A stretch of 64,000 nucleotides of DNA from Chitinophaga lutea (lineage in GTDB: Bacteria > Bacteroidota > Bacteroidia > Chitinophagales > Chitinophagaceae): the NCBI RefSeq assembly GCF_003813775.1, contig NZ_RPDH01000001.1, positions 1,984,001 to 2,048,000 on the forward strand. The letters are read 5' to 3'. Numbering within the stretch: position 1 is the first letter of the stretch; each line of letters starts with the position of its first letter. The notes below the pieces were generated by a model, which worked only from the letters and a program-made list of their open reading frames with translations, did not search any database and was not told where the DNA came from. The position numbers and the translations under genes were made by a program. This document shows, piece by piece, positions 37,478 through 45,280 of this stretch.

Positions 37478-38504
37478 CACGGGCAGCCAGGATCTTCATC
37501 AATATCTTTTCGTCAGCACCGGTACTCGTAAAATTCCCCAATTCCCCGCTTTCGTACAGACTGAACAACCTGGGATGGATGTAGTATTTTTTACACACTG
37601 CGCGGGTATTCCCCAGTTTTTTCGCCACGGCATCGATCACTTCCACGATATTTTTTTTGCATTGCGCCTGCGTTTCATAAGTTCCACAATTCGCGAGCAG
37701 GTGCAGCGCCTGCACCGTACCGGCCCAGGTACGGAAATCCTTGCAGGTGAATTCTTCGTTGGTACAGGCTTTCAGGTAATCGTTCACTTCGCCGGAGTCG
37801 AGGCTCTTGATGTCGCCGTTCTCGTAGTACTGAAACAACTCCTGGCCGGGAATGTCCCGTACCTTTTTCAGCAGGCGGGCCAGCGAGGCATGGCGGAGCC
37901 TGATCTGGTGCTCCACGCCTTTTTTGCCCTTGAAACGAAAGAAGGCTTCGTTCCCGTTTATTTTGACGTGTTTGTTGTGCAGGGTAGTGAGGCCGTGGGA
38001 ATTATATTTCTTTTCATATTCGGCGTTGCCGATGCGCATGAGCGTTTCTTCCATCACCCGCAGGGCGATGGCGATCACGCGGGGTTTGTCGAGCTGCCGG
38101 CGGCGCAGGTCTTTGGCGATCTGGCGACGGATGCGGGGCAGCAATTTACCGAAGCGCAGCAGCCGGGAATATTTGGTTTCGTTACGGGCGGCGGCCCATC
38201 GCGTGTGGTACCGGTACTGCCGGCGGCCCAGGGCATCCACGCCGGTAGCCTGAAGGTGGCCGTTGGCATAGGGGCAAATCCACACGTCTTTCCAGGCGGG
38301 CGGCAGCACCAGCCCCCGGATGCGCGCCAGCACCTGTTCGTCTTCGATCTTTTTTCCCGCGGCATCCATGTAATACACGCCGTGACCGTTGGTCATGCGT
38401 GTAAAGCCGGGCATCGACGGCGACACATAACGAAGCTTCACGGCTTGGGCCATGGCGGCGGGATCTGTCAGTACCGATTTATCCGTTAACGATTTCTCCT
38501 CCAT
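37455..38504 (-). CDS. DNA topoisomerase IB (poxvirus-like)
   Basis: 349 residues. The N-terminal domain has RIRGLVLPPAWKDVWICPY and GRRQYRYHTRW; the catalytic domain follows, with RLLRFGKLLP, KDFRTWAGT and the active-site CKKYYIHP, Tyr308 being the likely nucleophile. The enzyme relaxes supercoils through a 3'-phosphotyrosyl intermediate. It overlaps the upstream SDR gene by 26 bases. Bacterial TopIB is accessory and often sits among stress or radiation-tolerance genes, as here. Confidence 0.93.
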   Translation of the reverse strand: MEEKSLTDKSVLTDPAAMAQAVKLRYVSPSMPGFTRMTNGHGVYYMDAAGKKIEDEQVLARIRGLVLPPAWKDVWICPYANGHLQATGVDALGRRQYRYHTRWAAARNETKYSRLLRFGKLLPRIRRQIAKDLRRRQLDKPRVIAIALRVMEETLMRIGNAEYEKKYNSHGLTTLHNKHVKINGNEAFFRFKGKKGVEHQIRLRHASLARLLKKVRDIPGQELFQYYENGDIKSLDSGEVNDYLKACTNEEFTCKDFRTWAGTVQALHLLANCGTYETQAQCKKNIVEVIDAVAKKLGNTRAVCKKYYIHPRLFSLYESGELGNFTSTGADEKILMKILAARENKQERR

Positions 38505-39348
38505 TGGGGTGCAATATTTGACCGGTCATATAACTTGCATCGTCCGATGCCAGGAACACATAACAGGGCGCCACTTCCGCCGGCTGCCCCGCGCGTTTGA
38601 GGGGCACGTCGGACCCGAATTCGGCGACGTGATTGGCCGGAAAAGTAGCGGGTATCAGGGGCGTCCAGATAGGACCCGGCGCAACACCGTTGACCCGGAT
38701 GCCTTTGTCGGACAACATCGACGACAGCGAGCGGGTGAACCCCACGATGGCGCCTTTGGTGGCGGCATAGTCCACCAGGTGCGCGCTGCCACGGTATGCG
38801 GTGACAGACGTGGTGTTAATAATGCTGCTCCCTTTGCGCATGTGCGGCAGCGCATGGCGCACCATGTAAAAATGCGCGAAGATGTTCACCGAAAAGGTTT
38901 TCAGAAGCTGCTCCGGCGTGATGTCTTCAAATTTCTTTTGCGGGTACTGCACGGCGGCGTTGTTCACCAGCACATCCACCCGCCCGAATTTCTTCACGGT
39001 CTGGCGGATGATCTTTTCACAATGTTTCTCACGCGCTATATCACCGGCAATCAGTAATACGTCCCGGCCGAAGGCTTTCACCTGTTCCGCGGTTTCAGCG
39101 GCGTCATCATGCTCGTCGAGGTAAGCGATCACGATATGCGCGCCTTCCGCGGCGAATGCCAGCGCTACGGCGCGACCGATGCCGCTGTCGCCGCCGGTAA
39201 TGACGGCTATCTTTTCCTGGAGGCGGCCGCCGGCCAGGGTGCTGGTTTTCCGGGCCACCGGCAATGGCTGCATACGCGATTCTATGCCCGGCTGGCGGTT
39301 CTGATGCTGGGCCGGGCGGATGTCTTTTTTGGGTTGCGATTTTTGCAT
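38479..39348 (-). CDS. SDR family oxidoreductase (YghA/GsiB-region type)
   Basis: 289 residues. The Rossmann motif is AVITGGDSGIGRAVA, with NNAA at VLVNNAAVQYP, catalytic Ser in INTTSVTAYRG and YAATKGA (Tyr-x3-Lys). The long N-terminal extension with QPGIESRMQPLP is typical of the SDR group that includes E. coli YghA and Bacillus general-stress dehydrogenases. Substrate unknown; NADP(H)-linked reduction of an aldehyde or ketone is expected. It is encoded with topoisomerase IB. Confidence 0.88.
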   Translation of the reverse strand: MQKSQPKKDIRPAQHQNRQPGIESRMQPLPVARKTSTLAGGRLQEKIAVITGGDSGIGRAVALAFAAEGAHIVIAYLDEHDDAAETAEQVKAFGRDVLLIAGDIAREKHCEKIIRQTVKKFGRVDVLVNNAAVQYPQKKFEDITPEQLLKTFSVNIFAHFYMVRHALPHMRKGSSIINTTSVTAYRGSAHLVDYAATKGAIVGFTRSLSSMLSDKGIRVNGVAPGPIWTPLIPATFPANHVAEFGSDVPLKRAGQPAEVAPCYVFLASDDASYMTGQILHPNGGEIVNG

Positions 39349-39365
39349 GGCGTCTGTTTACATAA

Positions 39366-39415
39366 ACAAAAGGACCGGGTAGTAACGCCCCTTTCAGGCA
39401 TTCCCAACCGGTCCC
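39366..39415 (-). terminator. Probable terminator after the DUF892 gene
   Basis: GGACCGG (39372-39378) pairs with CCGGTCC (39408-39414) around a long loop, and on the minus strand TTTTGTTT follows. The long loop lowers confidence. Confidence 0.45.
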
Positions 39416-39431
39416 TTGTGTTGATATGGAT

Positions 39432-40061
39432 CTATTCAGCTAAGGCTTCTTCGTTCACGGAAGTCTCTGCAATCTGCGTCAGCAGCACATCGGTTTCTTT
39501 TTCTTCATCGAGCGTCTGCTCCAGCAGGTTGGCTGCATCCGTGTGGCCCATACGGGTAGCGAGCGTCCGCAGGCTGCCGTAGGCGGCAATTTCATAATGC
39601 TCTACTTTCTGCGCGGCGATGATCAGGCCGGCATCCAGTACGGCGGATTCTTCTTCTTCCTCGATGAGCTCTTGTGCTTCAGATACCAGGCCTTCCATGG
39701 CTTCGCATTTTTTAGCGACCGGGCGCATGCCCATCATTTCGAAGATTTCTTCAACGCGGCTCACGTGTTGTTTGGTAGCCGCCAGGTGATCTGCGAAGGC
39801 ATTCACCAGCTCGGTCGTAGTAGCGGCTTTCTGCATTTTGGGCAAAGCTTTCACCAGGTGTTTTTCTGCCCAGTAAATGTCTTTCAGTTCATCCATGAAC
39901 AGTTGGTGGAATTTGGAATTTTCCATGTCCCCGCCGTTGCTTTTGCTGCGGGAACCGGAATTGCCTGCACGGCTGCGGCCTGACGCGGCTGCGGTAGTGG
40001 ATTTACGGCTTGTTGTGCCGTTTTTGCCATTGCTTTTTGTGGCTGTTTTACGCGTTGCCAT
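39432..40061 (-). CDS. DUF892 (YciE-like) ferritin-like protein with basic N-terminal tail
   Basis: 209 residues. Residues 1-45 are a Lys/Ser/Thr/Arg-rich disordered tail (ATRKTATKSNGKNGTTSRKS). Residues 50-205 form the DUF892 four-helix bundle (FMDELKDIYWAEKHLVKALPK), with acidic metal-ligand-like residues and VEHYEIAAYGSLRTLA. The family is induced by osmotic and oxidative stress; its biochemical role is unclear. The tail resembles DNA-binding tails of some Dps proteins and could bring the protein to DNA. It follows the proline-rich gene by 33 bases. Confidence 0.88.
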   Translation of the reverse strand: MATRKTATKSNGKNGTTSRKSTTAAASGRSRAGNSGSRSKSNGGDMENSKFHQLFMDELKDIYWAEKHLVKALPKMQKAATTTELVNAFADHLAATKQHVSRVEEIFEMMGMRPVAKKCEAMEGLVSEAQELIEEEEESAVLDAGLIIAAQKVEHYEIAAYGSLRTLATRMGHTDAANLLEQTLDEEKETDVLLTQIAETSVNEEALAE

Positions 40062-40094
40062 AATGCATATATTTTTCAGGTTAATTAATGATGA

Positions 40095-40457
40095 CTATTT
40101 GTTTGGAAATGGGAACCGGTCCCGTTTATCCACAAGGCTTTCCGTATCCCGGTCGTCTTCCACCATCAGGTCGGGCGACTTTTCCTGTACGTCGTTGTTC
40201 TCCTCGCTGCCGGTGGGGTCGGGGATGTCCTGTTTCGGTTCCTTATCGGGTTCTTTGTCCGGCACGGATTGCGGATCGCTGGGCTTGCGGTCTATTTCGC
40301 GTTTGGGCAATTCTTCGGGAATGTCTGGCGTCTCATAATCCTGATCGTTCCCGGGCTTGGGTTGCCCGCCACCCTGTCCCCGGTCCGGTTGAGGTTCTTC
40401 CTTCCTTCCGGGCGGTTGTGGGGACTGCATATTCTTCTGATCAGCTTGGCTTTTCAT
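40095..40457 (-). CDS. Disordered proline/acid-rich protein of unknown function
   Basis: 120 residues from MKSQADQKNMQSPQPPG; an upstream in-frame extension to 40535 is unlikely. It is almost entirely Pro, Asp, Glu, Lys, Gln and Gly, with DPQSVPDKEPDKEPKQD-type repeats and no hydrophobic core, so it is predicted to be intrinsically disordered. It is the promoter-proximal gene of a pair with the DUF892 protein. Hydrophilin-like protection during desiccation or osmotic stress is possible but unproven. Confidence 0.65.
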   Translation of the reverse strand: MKSQADQKNMQSPQPPGRKEEPQPDRGQGGGQPKPGNDQDYETPDIPEELPKREIDRKPSDPQSVPDKEPDKEPKQDIPDPTGSEENNDVQEKSPDLMVEDDRDTESLVDKRDRFPFPNK

Positions 40458-40777
40458 GACTCTCGGTTTTAAGGGTAAAAAAATCGTAATGTCTGGCGCA
40501 GCAATACATTTTCTGTAGTTCAAACAACATTCCACAAGCCCGGTACTACTTTTGCTGCTATGGGAGCAACAACAATATCAACGGCTATGGGTCGCCGTTC
40601 CAATGGCTGTTAATTTGCATTTTAGTATTTTCATGGAACGGGGGAAATCGCTGGTGCGGGGAATCTCCCGTCAACAGCGGGATTTTTCCTGTAGAAATAG
40701 GTTTTCACACTGTAGAAAATCTTGCCCAGCAAGGGTTGGCGGGTTTTTCGTATCTGTTTATATAACAATTTGAAACG
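40458..40777. other. 320-base divergent intergenic region with paired direct repeats
   Basis: No convincing gene. It holds a TGG-N8-TTTG element facing left (40520-40534), another facing right (40737-40751, TGGCGGGTTTTTCGT), and two copies of CTGTAGAAA (40689-40697 and 40710-40718) spaced 21 bases, two helical turns. The octamer TGTAGAAA recurs at 45173-45180 before the receiver gene. This arrangement looks regulatory. Confidence 0.45.
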
Positions 40778-42196
40778 ATGCACATCAGCGTACACAAGAA
40801 GATCAGGATAGGATTTTTTATTGCTTTCACCGTGATTGTAGGCGCCTCCGTTCTCTCGTACCTGATAGCCAAAAACCTGATGCTCAATGCGGCCCGCCTC
40901 AACCATGCGGTGGAAGTGTCCAAGCGCCTCGAACAGATCACCAAACAGCTCAAAGATGCGGAAGCGGCCATCCGGGGATACAATCTCACCAAAGAAAGAA
41001 AATTCCTCGAGCCCAGCATGAGCGCACGCAGCATCGGCATCGAAAAGGAATACCGCGCCCTGCGCAAGATCACCGACGAGCCGGAGCAGCTCCGGAACCT
41101 CGATACGCTGAAGCTGCTGCTGGACGTAAAATATAAACAGCTCTCCGGTGGCGAGGAAGCGGGGCTCATCGGCAGCAGCATTTCCGTGGGAGAAGGCGAA
41201 GTGTCGATGGACCTCATCGACAAAAAAGTAGATGCGATGATTGCCATAGAACAGGCGCAGCTTGATGAAAAGTCGCGGCTGTTCCAGTTTTTTTCGAGTT
41301 TATGGATACCGGTGGTGTTCATCATTTCGCTCATCGCCATCCTGATCGGGGTATATTCCTATGTGACGCTTACCAAAGAATTCCGGCTGCAGCTGCACAT
41401 CGAGCACCGGATGAAAAATTACCAGCGCGAGCTGCAGGAGAACATCGCCCTGCTCAACAAAACCAACCAGGAACTGGAGCAGTTCGCCTACGTGGCGTCG
41501 CACGACCTGCAGGAGCCGCTCCGGAAAATCTCCACCTTCTCGGACCGCCTGCAGATGAAATACCGCGATGCGCTGCCCGATGAGGCCGGCCAGCTGATCG
41601 ACCGCATGGTGGCCGCCGTGTCGCGCATGCGGGTGCTCATCAACGACCTGCTGATCTTCTCCCGCGCCGGCCGCATCATATCCGAAACCATCGTGCCGGT
41701 AGACATGAACGCCCTCATCCAGGATGTGCTGGGCGACCTCGAAGTGGCCCTCCAGGAGAAAAACGGCACGGTGATCTGCGACCAGCTGCCCGTGATCGAA
41801 GGCAGCGATACCGCCCTGCACCAGCTGTTCCAGAACCTGCTCTCCAACTCCATCAAATTCGCGTCGCCCGACCGCCCGCTCGAAATCCGGCTCCTGCGAG
41901 AACTGCTGAGCGGCCGCGAAACCGGCGTAGTGAAAGAAAACAAGTGGGACGAAAGTTTCTGCCGCATTACGCTCGAAGACAACGGTATCGGCTTCGACCA
42001 GGCCTATGCCGAACGTATATTCCTCATTTTCCAGCGCCTGCACGGCGTCAGCGAATACAAAGGCACCGGCATCGGGCTGGCCATCTGTAAAAAGATCGTG
42101 GATTCCCATCATGGTCATATCAGCGCCGAAGGGTATCCAGGCAAAGGCGCCAAATTCATCATCGTGCTGCCCGTGAAACAATTCCGGGAGGAATAA
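40778..42196 (+). CDS. CHASE3 sensor histidine kinase (phytochrome-type HisKA)
   Basis: 472 residues. TM helices at about 10-30 and 175-197 enclose a CHASE3-type helical sensor. The HisKA phosphoacceptor is His242 in FAYVASHDLQEPLRKI, the variant typical of Cph1-like kinases. HATPase_c follows (LFQNLLSNSIKF; DNGIGFDQAYAERIFLIFQRLH; GTGIGLAICKKI). There is no receiver domain of its own. The next gene 67 bases downstream encodes a receiver-PAS-kinase protein, so the two may act in one relay. Confidence 0.92.
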   Translation: MHISVHKKIRIGFFIAFTVIVGASVLSYLIAKNLMLNAARLNHAVEVSKRLEQITKQLKDAEAAIRGYNLTKERKFLEPSMSARSIGIEKEYRALRKITDEPEQLRNLDTLKLLLDVKYKQLSGGEEAGLIGSSISVGEGEVSMDLIDKKVDAMIAIEQAQLDEKSRLFQFFSSLWIPVVFIISLIAILIGVYSYVTLTKEFRLQLHIEHRMKNYQRELQENIALLNKTNQELEQFAYVASHDLQEPLRKISTFSDRLQMKYRDALPDEAGQLIDRMVAAVSRMRVLINDLLIFSRAGRIISETIVPVDMNALIQDVLGDLEVALQEKNGTVICDQLPVIEGSDTALHQLFQNLLSNSIKFASPDRPLEIRLLRELLSGRETGVVKENKWDESFCRITLEDNGIGFDQAYAERIFLIFQRLHGVSEYKGTGIGLAICKKIVDSHHGHISAEGYPGKGAKFIIVLPVKQFREE

Positions 42197-42263
42197 TCGC
42201 GTTTTTTTAGAAAGACTGCACAATTCTTGTACATCCTTGCCCAACAAGGGGAAAACTTACCGG

Positions 42264-43703
42264 ATGAAAGAGACATATAAGCAAATTTTAATGATCGACG
42301 ATGACGAAGACGACTTTTTCCTCGTCAACTCGCTCTTACAGGACGTAGCGCCCGGACAGTATCACATTGAATGGGCTTCCAACTACGACATGGCCATTGA
42401 GGCCATCGAAAAGAAACAGCACGAACTGTACCTGGTAGACTACCGGCTGGGCAAACACACCGGCCTCGACATCCTGCGCCATTTCAAGGAAATCGACTAC
42501 GAAGCGCCCGTGATCATGCTCACCGGCAAGGGAGATTACGCCATCGATAACGAGGCCATGATGGCCGGTGCGTCCGACTACCTGGTGAAAGGCGAAATCA
42601 CCGGGCCGGAGCTGGAAAGGGCCATCCGTTACGGCATCATGGAGTTCGCGCATCTGCGCGCCATTGCCGAGAACAGGAAAAAATACTTCGGCATTTTCGA
42701 AAAAAGTCACGACCTCATCATACTCGCCGACTGCGATAAAAACATCATCGACGCCAACCCCATCGCCGTTAGAAAACTCAGCTATTCGCACGATCAGCTG
42801 CTGTCCATGAACCTGAAAGACCTGTTCCTGCACGAGGTACAGGCACTCCGGTTCCTGCTGGAGATCTGCGAGGACGATGCCATCGTGCAAAAGGAATACG
42901 CCTTCAGGAACCAGGCCGGCCAGAAGATCGACGTGCTGGTAAACGCCAGCAAACTGGACGAGCAGCTGGGCACCTTCCTCTGCGTGGCGGAAGACATCAC
43001 GGACAAGAAACGCGAAGAGCAGGAAAAACGGCAACAGGAAAAGTTCGTGATCAGCGGGCGCATTGCGCGGGTGATCGCCCATGAGGTGCGCAACCCGCTG
43101 ACCAACATCCTGCTGGCGGTGGGCCAGTTCAGGACGGAGGATGTGCTCAAAGAAGCGGAAGACAGCCAGGTGTACCTGGATATCATCGAAAGGAACTGTA
43201 CCCGTATCAACATGCTGGTGACCGAATTGCTGCAGTCTACCCGCATGATGGAACTGCATCTCCAGGAAGTGCCGGTGTCAACGCTCGTGCAAAAAGCACT
43301 GGCGCTGGCCGACGACCGCCTGCAGCTGGCTGGCGTGCGGCTGGTTACCGAATTTGCGGCGGATGGTGTGGCCGTACACGCCGATGAGGAAAAGATGAAC
43401 ATCGCCCTGCTGAATATTTTCATCAATGCGGTGGAAGCGATGACGCCCGGCTACGGCGTGCTCACCGTCAAAACCGAAGAAGATAAAGGAAAGATCAATA
43501 TCCTCATCACCGATAACGGGATGGGCATCCCCGAAGAAAACAAGGCCCGCCTGTTCGACCCCTTCTTTACCAGTAAAACAAAAGGCACCGGCCTCGGCCT
43601 CACCTCCACGCAGAATATCATCATCAATCACCGCGGCAGCATTGACGTGGAAAGCACCGTAGGTGTGGGCACCCAGTTCACCATCACCTTACCCAAAGCA
43701 TAA
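42264..43703 (+). CDS. Receiver-PAS-histidine kinase protein
   Basis: 479 residues from the ATG at 42264; an upstream TTG at 42237 is less likely. The N-terminal receiver (ILMIDDDEDDFFLVN, phosphoacceptor D in LYLVDYRLGKHTG, K in SDYLVKGE) is followed by PAS (about 130-245), a coiled linker, HisKA (RVIAHEVRNPLTN) and HATPase_c (DNGMGIPEENKARLFDPFFTSK; GTGLGL). The receiver-first order suggests it takes phosphate from the upstream CHASE3 kinase and then controls its own kinase, which is NtrB-like and could serve the NtrC-type activator at 45808-47250. Partner assignment is inferred. Confidence 0.9.
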   Translation: MKETYKQILMIDDDEDDFFLVNSLLQDVAPGQYHIEWASNYDMAIEAIEKKQHELYLVDYRLGKHTGLDILRHFKEIDYEAPVIMLTGKGDYAIDNEAMMAGASDYLVKGEITGPELERAIRYGIMEFAHLRAIAENRKKYFGIFEKSHDLIILADCDKNIIDANPIAVRKLSYSHDQLLSMNLKDLFLHEVQALRFLLEICEDDAIVQKEYAFRNQAGQKIDVLVNASKLDEQLGTFLCVAEDITDKKREEQEKRQQEKFVISGRIARVIAHEVRNPLTNILLAVGQFRTEDVLKEAEDSQVYLDIIERNCTRINMLVTELLQSTRMMELHLQEVPVSTLVQKALALADDRLQLAGVRLVTEFAADGVAVHADEEKMNIALLNIFINAVEAMTPGYGVLTVKTEEDKGKINILITDNGMGIPEENKARLFDPFFTSKTKGTGLGLTSTQNIIINHRGSIDVESTVGVGTQFTITLPKA

Positions 43704-43739
43704 AAAACGGGGAAGGAAACACAAGTTTCCCTCCCCGTT
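43702..43739 (-). terminator. Rho-independent terminator between convergent genes
   Basis: A 15-bp stem (AACGGGGAAGGAAAC with its near-complement) and loop ACAA are followed on the minus strand by TTTTTT. It ends the small membrane-protein gene and may also help the kinase gene on the plus strand. Confidence 0.75.
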
Positions 43740-43775
43740 CTGTATGGATTGAATTTTCACCCCTGTTCTTCCGAA

Positions 43776-43928
43776 CTAAACTGCGCGTCCACGAATAATG
43801 TTCACAAGGATGGCAATAATTGCCAGTACCAGTAATGCATGGATGAGGCCGCCTGCAGAATATACAAAGAACCCCAATAACCATCCGATGATAAGGATCA
43901 CTGCGATCAGATACAATAGATTACTCAT
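43776..43928 (-). CDS. lmo0937-type small membrane protein
   Basis: 50 residues, MSNLLYLIAVILIIGWLLGF then a GGLIHALLVLAIIAIL helix and a basic RGRAV end. Two hydrophobic helices split by SAGG match the lmo0937 family of stress-associated small membrane proteins of unknown mechanism. A TGGCAC element lies 41 bases upstream, divergent from the DUF2383 gene. Confidence 0.82.
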   Translation of the reverse strand: MSNLLYLIAVILIIGWLLGFFVYSAGGLIHALLVLAIIAILVNIIRGRAV

Positions 43929-43959
43929 GGCTTAAAGTGTTTGTTCTATTTGTTGTAAT

Positions 43960-43974
43960 TAAAATATTGTGCCA
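43960..43974 (-). promoter_or_regulatory. TGGCAC promoter-like element before the lmo0937-type gene
   Basis: Minus strand TGGCACAATATTTTA. The -24-like TGGCAC is perfect; the -12-like box TTTA lacks GC. Preceded by TTTTGTG, as is the element before the 122-aa gene at 37062. Confidence 0.3.
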
Positions 43975-44094
43975 ATTCACAAAAGGCTAAAAAACAGCAC
44001 TGCGGCGGCTTTTGGGGCATAACGATGTGGAAGTGCTTCCCCCCTTAGTGGCAATTGCGCGCCGTTCGGGCCGCTAACCGGCAGCGGCTGACCG

Positions 44095-44109
44095 TGGCAG
44101 CATTTTTGG
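44095..44109 (+). promoter_or_regulatory. TGGCA-N6-TTGG promoter-like element before the DUF2383 gene
   Basis: TGGCAGCATTTTTGG lies 39 bases before the ATG. It keeps GG at -24 and TTG at -12 with the spacing of a sigma-54 promoter, but ends in GG rather than GC. Confidence 0.35.
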
Positions 44110-44148
44110 ACCCTTCACCCTATTACATCACTTTTAAACTAGCAGATT

Positions 44149-44604
44149 ATGGAACACCAACACAGAACAGCTGAAGTGCTGGAAGACCTGGTTAAAATTA
44201 ATAACGACCGTATTGAGGGATATCAGAAAGCCATCAAACAGACGGACGACAGTGACCTTAAAAGCCTGTTTGAAAGAATGCTGGCCGACAGCAAGCAATA
44301 CACCGTAGAGCTGAACAAACACCTGCGCAGCCTGGGTGAAGAAAGAGAACGCGACTCCACTTTGGCCGGCAAGATCTACCGCACCTGGATGGACGTGAAA
44401 GTGAGTTTCGGTGGTAACGACCGGCATTCCATACTGGCATCGTGCGAGTTCGGTGAAGATGCCGCCCAACGCTCTTACCGCGAAGCGCTTCAGCAAAATC
44501 TTCCTGACGACATCCGGCAGGTGATCGCAGCACAACAGGTTGCCCTGAAAGCCGCACACGACGAAATCAGGCACCTGCGCGACGTGGAAACAGTGAACAG
44601 ATAA
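44149..44604 (+). CDS. PA2169-family (DUF2383) four-helix bundle protein
   Basis: 151 residues, all helical and soluble. It begins HRTAEVLEDLVKINNDRIEGYQKA and contains FERMLADSKQY, FGEDAAQRSYREAL and QVALKAAHDEIRHLRD, characteristic of DUF2383 ferritin-like proteins with spaced Glu/His residues. These accompany CsbD and DUF892 genes in stress clusters. Its function is unknown; metal binding is plausible. Confidence 0.88.
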   Translation: MEHQHRTAEVLEDLVKINNDRIEGYQKAIKQTDDSDLKSLFERMLADSKQYTVELNKHLRSLGEERERDSTLAGKIYRTWMDVKVSFGGNDRHSILASCEFGEDAAQRSYREALQQNLPDDIRQVIAAQQVALKAAHDEIRHLRDVETVNR

Positions 44605-44622
44605 AACAACATGCACCTGCTG

Positions 44623-44665
44623 AAAAAAGACCGGTCAGGCAACAATGCCCGGCCGGTCTTTTTTA
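44623..44665 (+). terminator. Strong rho-independent terminator after the DUF2383 gene
   Basis: AAAAAAGACCGG (44623-44634) pairs with CCGGTCTTTTTT (44653-44664), with an inner GGC/GCC pair. It lies 19 bases after the stop. Confidence 0.85.
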
Positions 44666-44672
44666 TGAGCAG

Positions 44673-44705
44673 AAAAAAACTGTCCTGCACAATTGTGCAG
44701 GACAG
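44673..44705 (-). terminator. 26-bp perfect palindrome with T run, terminator for the CsbD gene side
   Basis: 44680-44705 is a perfect palindrome with half-site CTGTCCTGCACAA. On the minus strand it is followed by seven T residues (44679-44673), which makes it a terminator for transcription coming from the csbD-like gene. The 156 bases between that gene and this hairpin show no ORF. Confidence 0.6.
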
Positions 44706-44861
44706 CGCTGGCAAGCTTTCAGATTTTAAATATGTTTTGCTTAACACTGAACATTTTATCTGTTTTGATAAATGTTGTAATGCTGCTTGCATTTTAAAAC
44801 CCTATAAAGCAGCCAATAACTAAAACAACAGCTATGATAAAAGTATAACCGGTTAAAACGG

Positions 44862-45047
44862 TTACAAATCGTCAATTAGTTTTTTTACTTCGTCTTTCGA
44901 CTTTCCCAGTTTTTTCTGTAACCTTCCGTACAGTTCGTCTTCCTTGCCTTCTACGTAAAGCAGATCGTCATCTGTAAGATCTGCGTATTGCTGCTTCAAT
45001 TTGCCTTTGATTTCATTCCAGGCTCCTTTTAATTGTAGTGAATCCAT
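44862..45047 (-). CDS. CsbD-family stress protein
   Basis: 61 residues from MDSLQLKGAWNEIKGKLKQQ. The CsbD signature is visible: KGAWNEIKGKLKQQYADLTDDDL, then GKEDELYGRLQKKLGKSKDEV. An in-frame extension to 45098 is possible but does not match the family start. CsbD-like proteins are abundant, hydrophilic and stress-induced (sigma-B dependent in Bacillus); their mechanism is unknown. Confidence 0.9.
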   Translation of the reverse strand: MDSLQLKGAWNEIKGKLKQQYADLTDDDLLYVEGKEDELYGRLQKKLGKSKDEVKKLIDDL

Positions 45048-45090
45048 AAGATATTGTTTTTGGTGTTTCTGATTAAGTAAGGACAATTTC

Positions 45091-45105
45091 TGTACCATCG
45101 TGCCA
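45091..45105 (-). promoter_or_regulatory. TGGCACG promoter-like element before the CsbD gene
   Basis: Minus strand TGGCACGATGGTACA. The -24 part is a perfect TGGCACG; the -12 part reads TACA. It lies 44 bases before the start. Confidence 0.35.
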
Positions 45106-45176
45106 ACCCAAGGGGGAACAGGTAATTTCCGGGGGGCCGTTTCGCAGTATGGGGAAATGCCGGTGCGAAAAATGTA

Positions 45177-45199
45177 GAAATGGTTCCACAGAAATGGTT
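45177..45199. promoter_or_regulatory. Direct repeats GAAATGGTT between the csbD-like and receiver genes
   Basis: GAAATGGTT occurs at 45177-45185 and 45191-45199, 14 bases apart. The first copy overlaps the octamer TGTAGAAA (45173-45180), which also occurs twice upstream of the CHASE3 kinase gene. The position, 21-43 bases upstream of the sigma-54-like promoter, fits an activator site. Confidence 0.35.
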
Positions 45200-45219
45200 G
45201 TTTAAACAGTTAAAAAGCC

Positions 45220-45234
45220 CGGCAAAGTGTTTGC
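45220..45234 (+). promoter_or_regulatory. Sigma-54-type promoter of the receiver-only gene
   Basis: CGGCAAAGTGTTTGC has GG and GC at exact sigma-54 spacing and an intact TTTGC at -12. The predicted start is near 45246, with a leader of about 35 bases. Confidence 0.6.
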
Positions 45235-45280
45235 AATAAAGGAATCAGGAAATATTTACTGACGTGGGATAGTTTTTTAT

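Noticed and set aside
40552..40773. A 73-codon ORF just before the CHASE3 kinase gene.
   Set aside because: No family resemblance, odd composition, and it covers likely regulatory repeats.
44611..44823. A 70-codon ORF running through two hairpins.
   Set aside because: It translates terminators and has no recognisable protein character.
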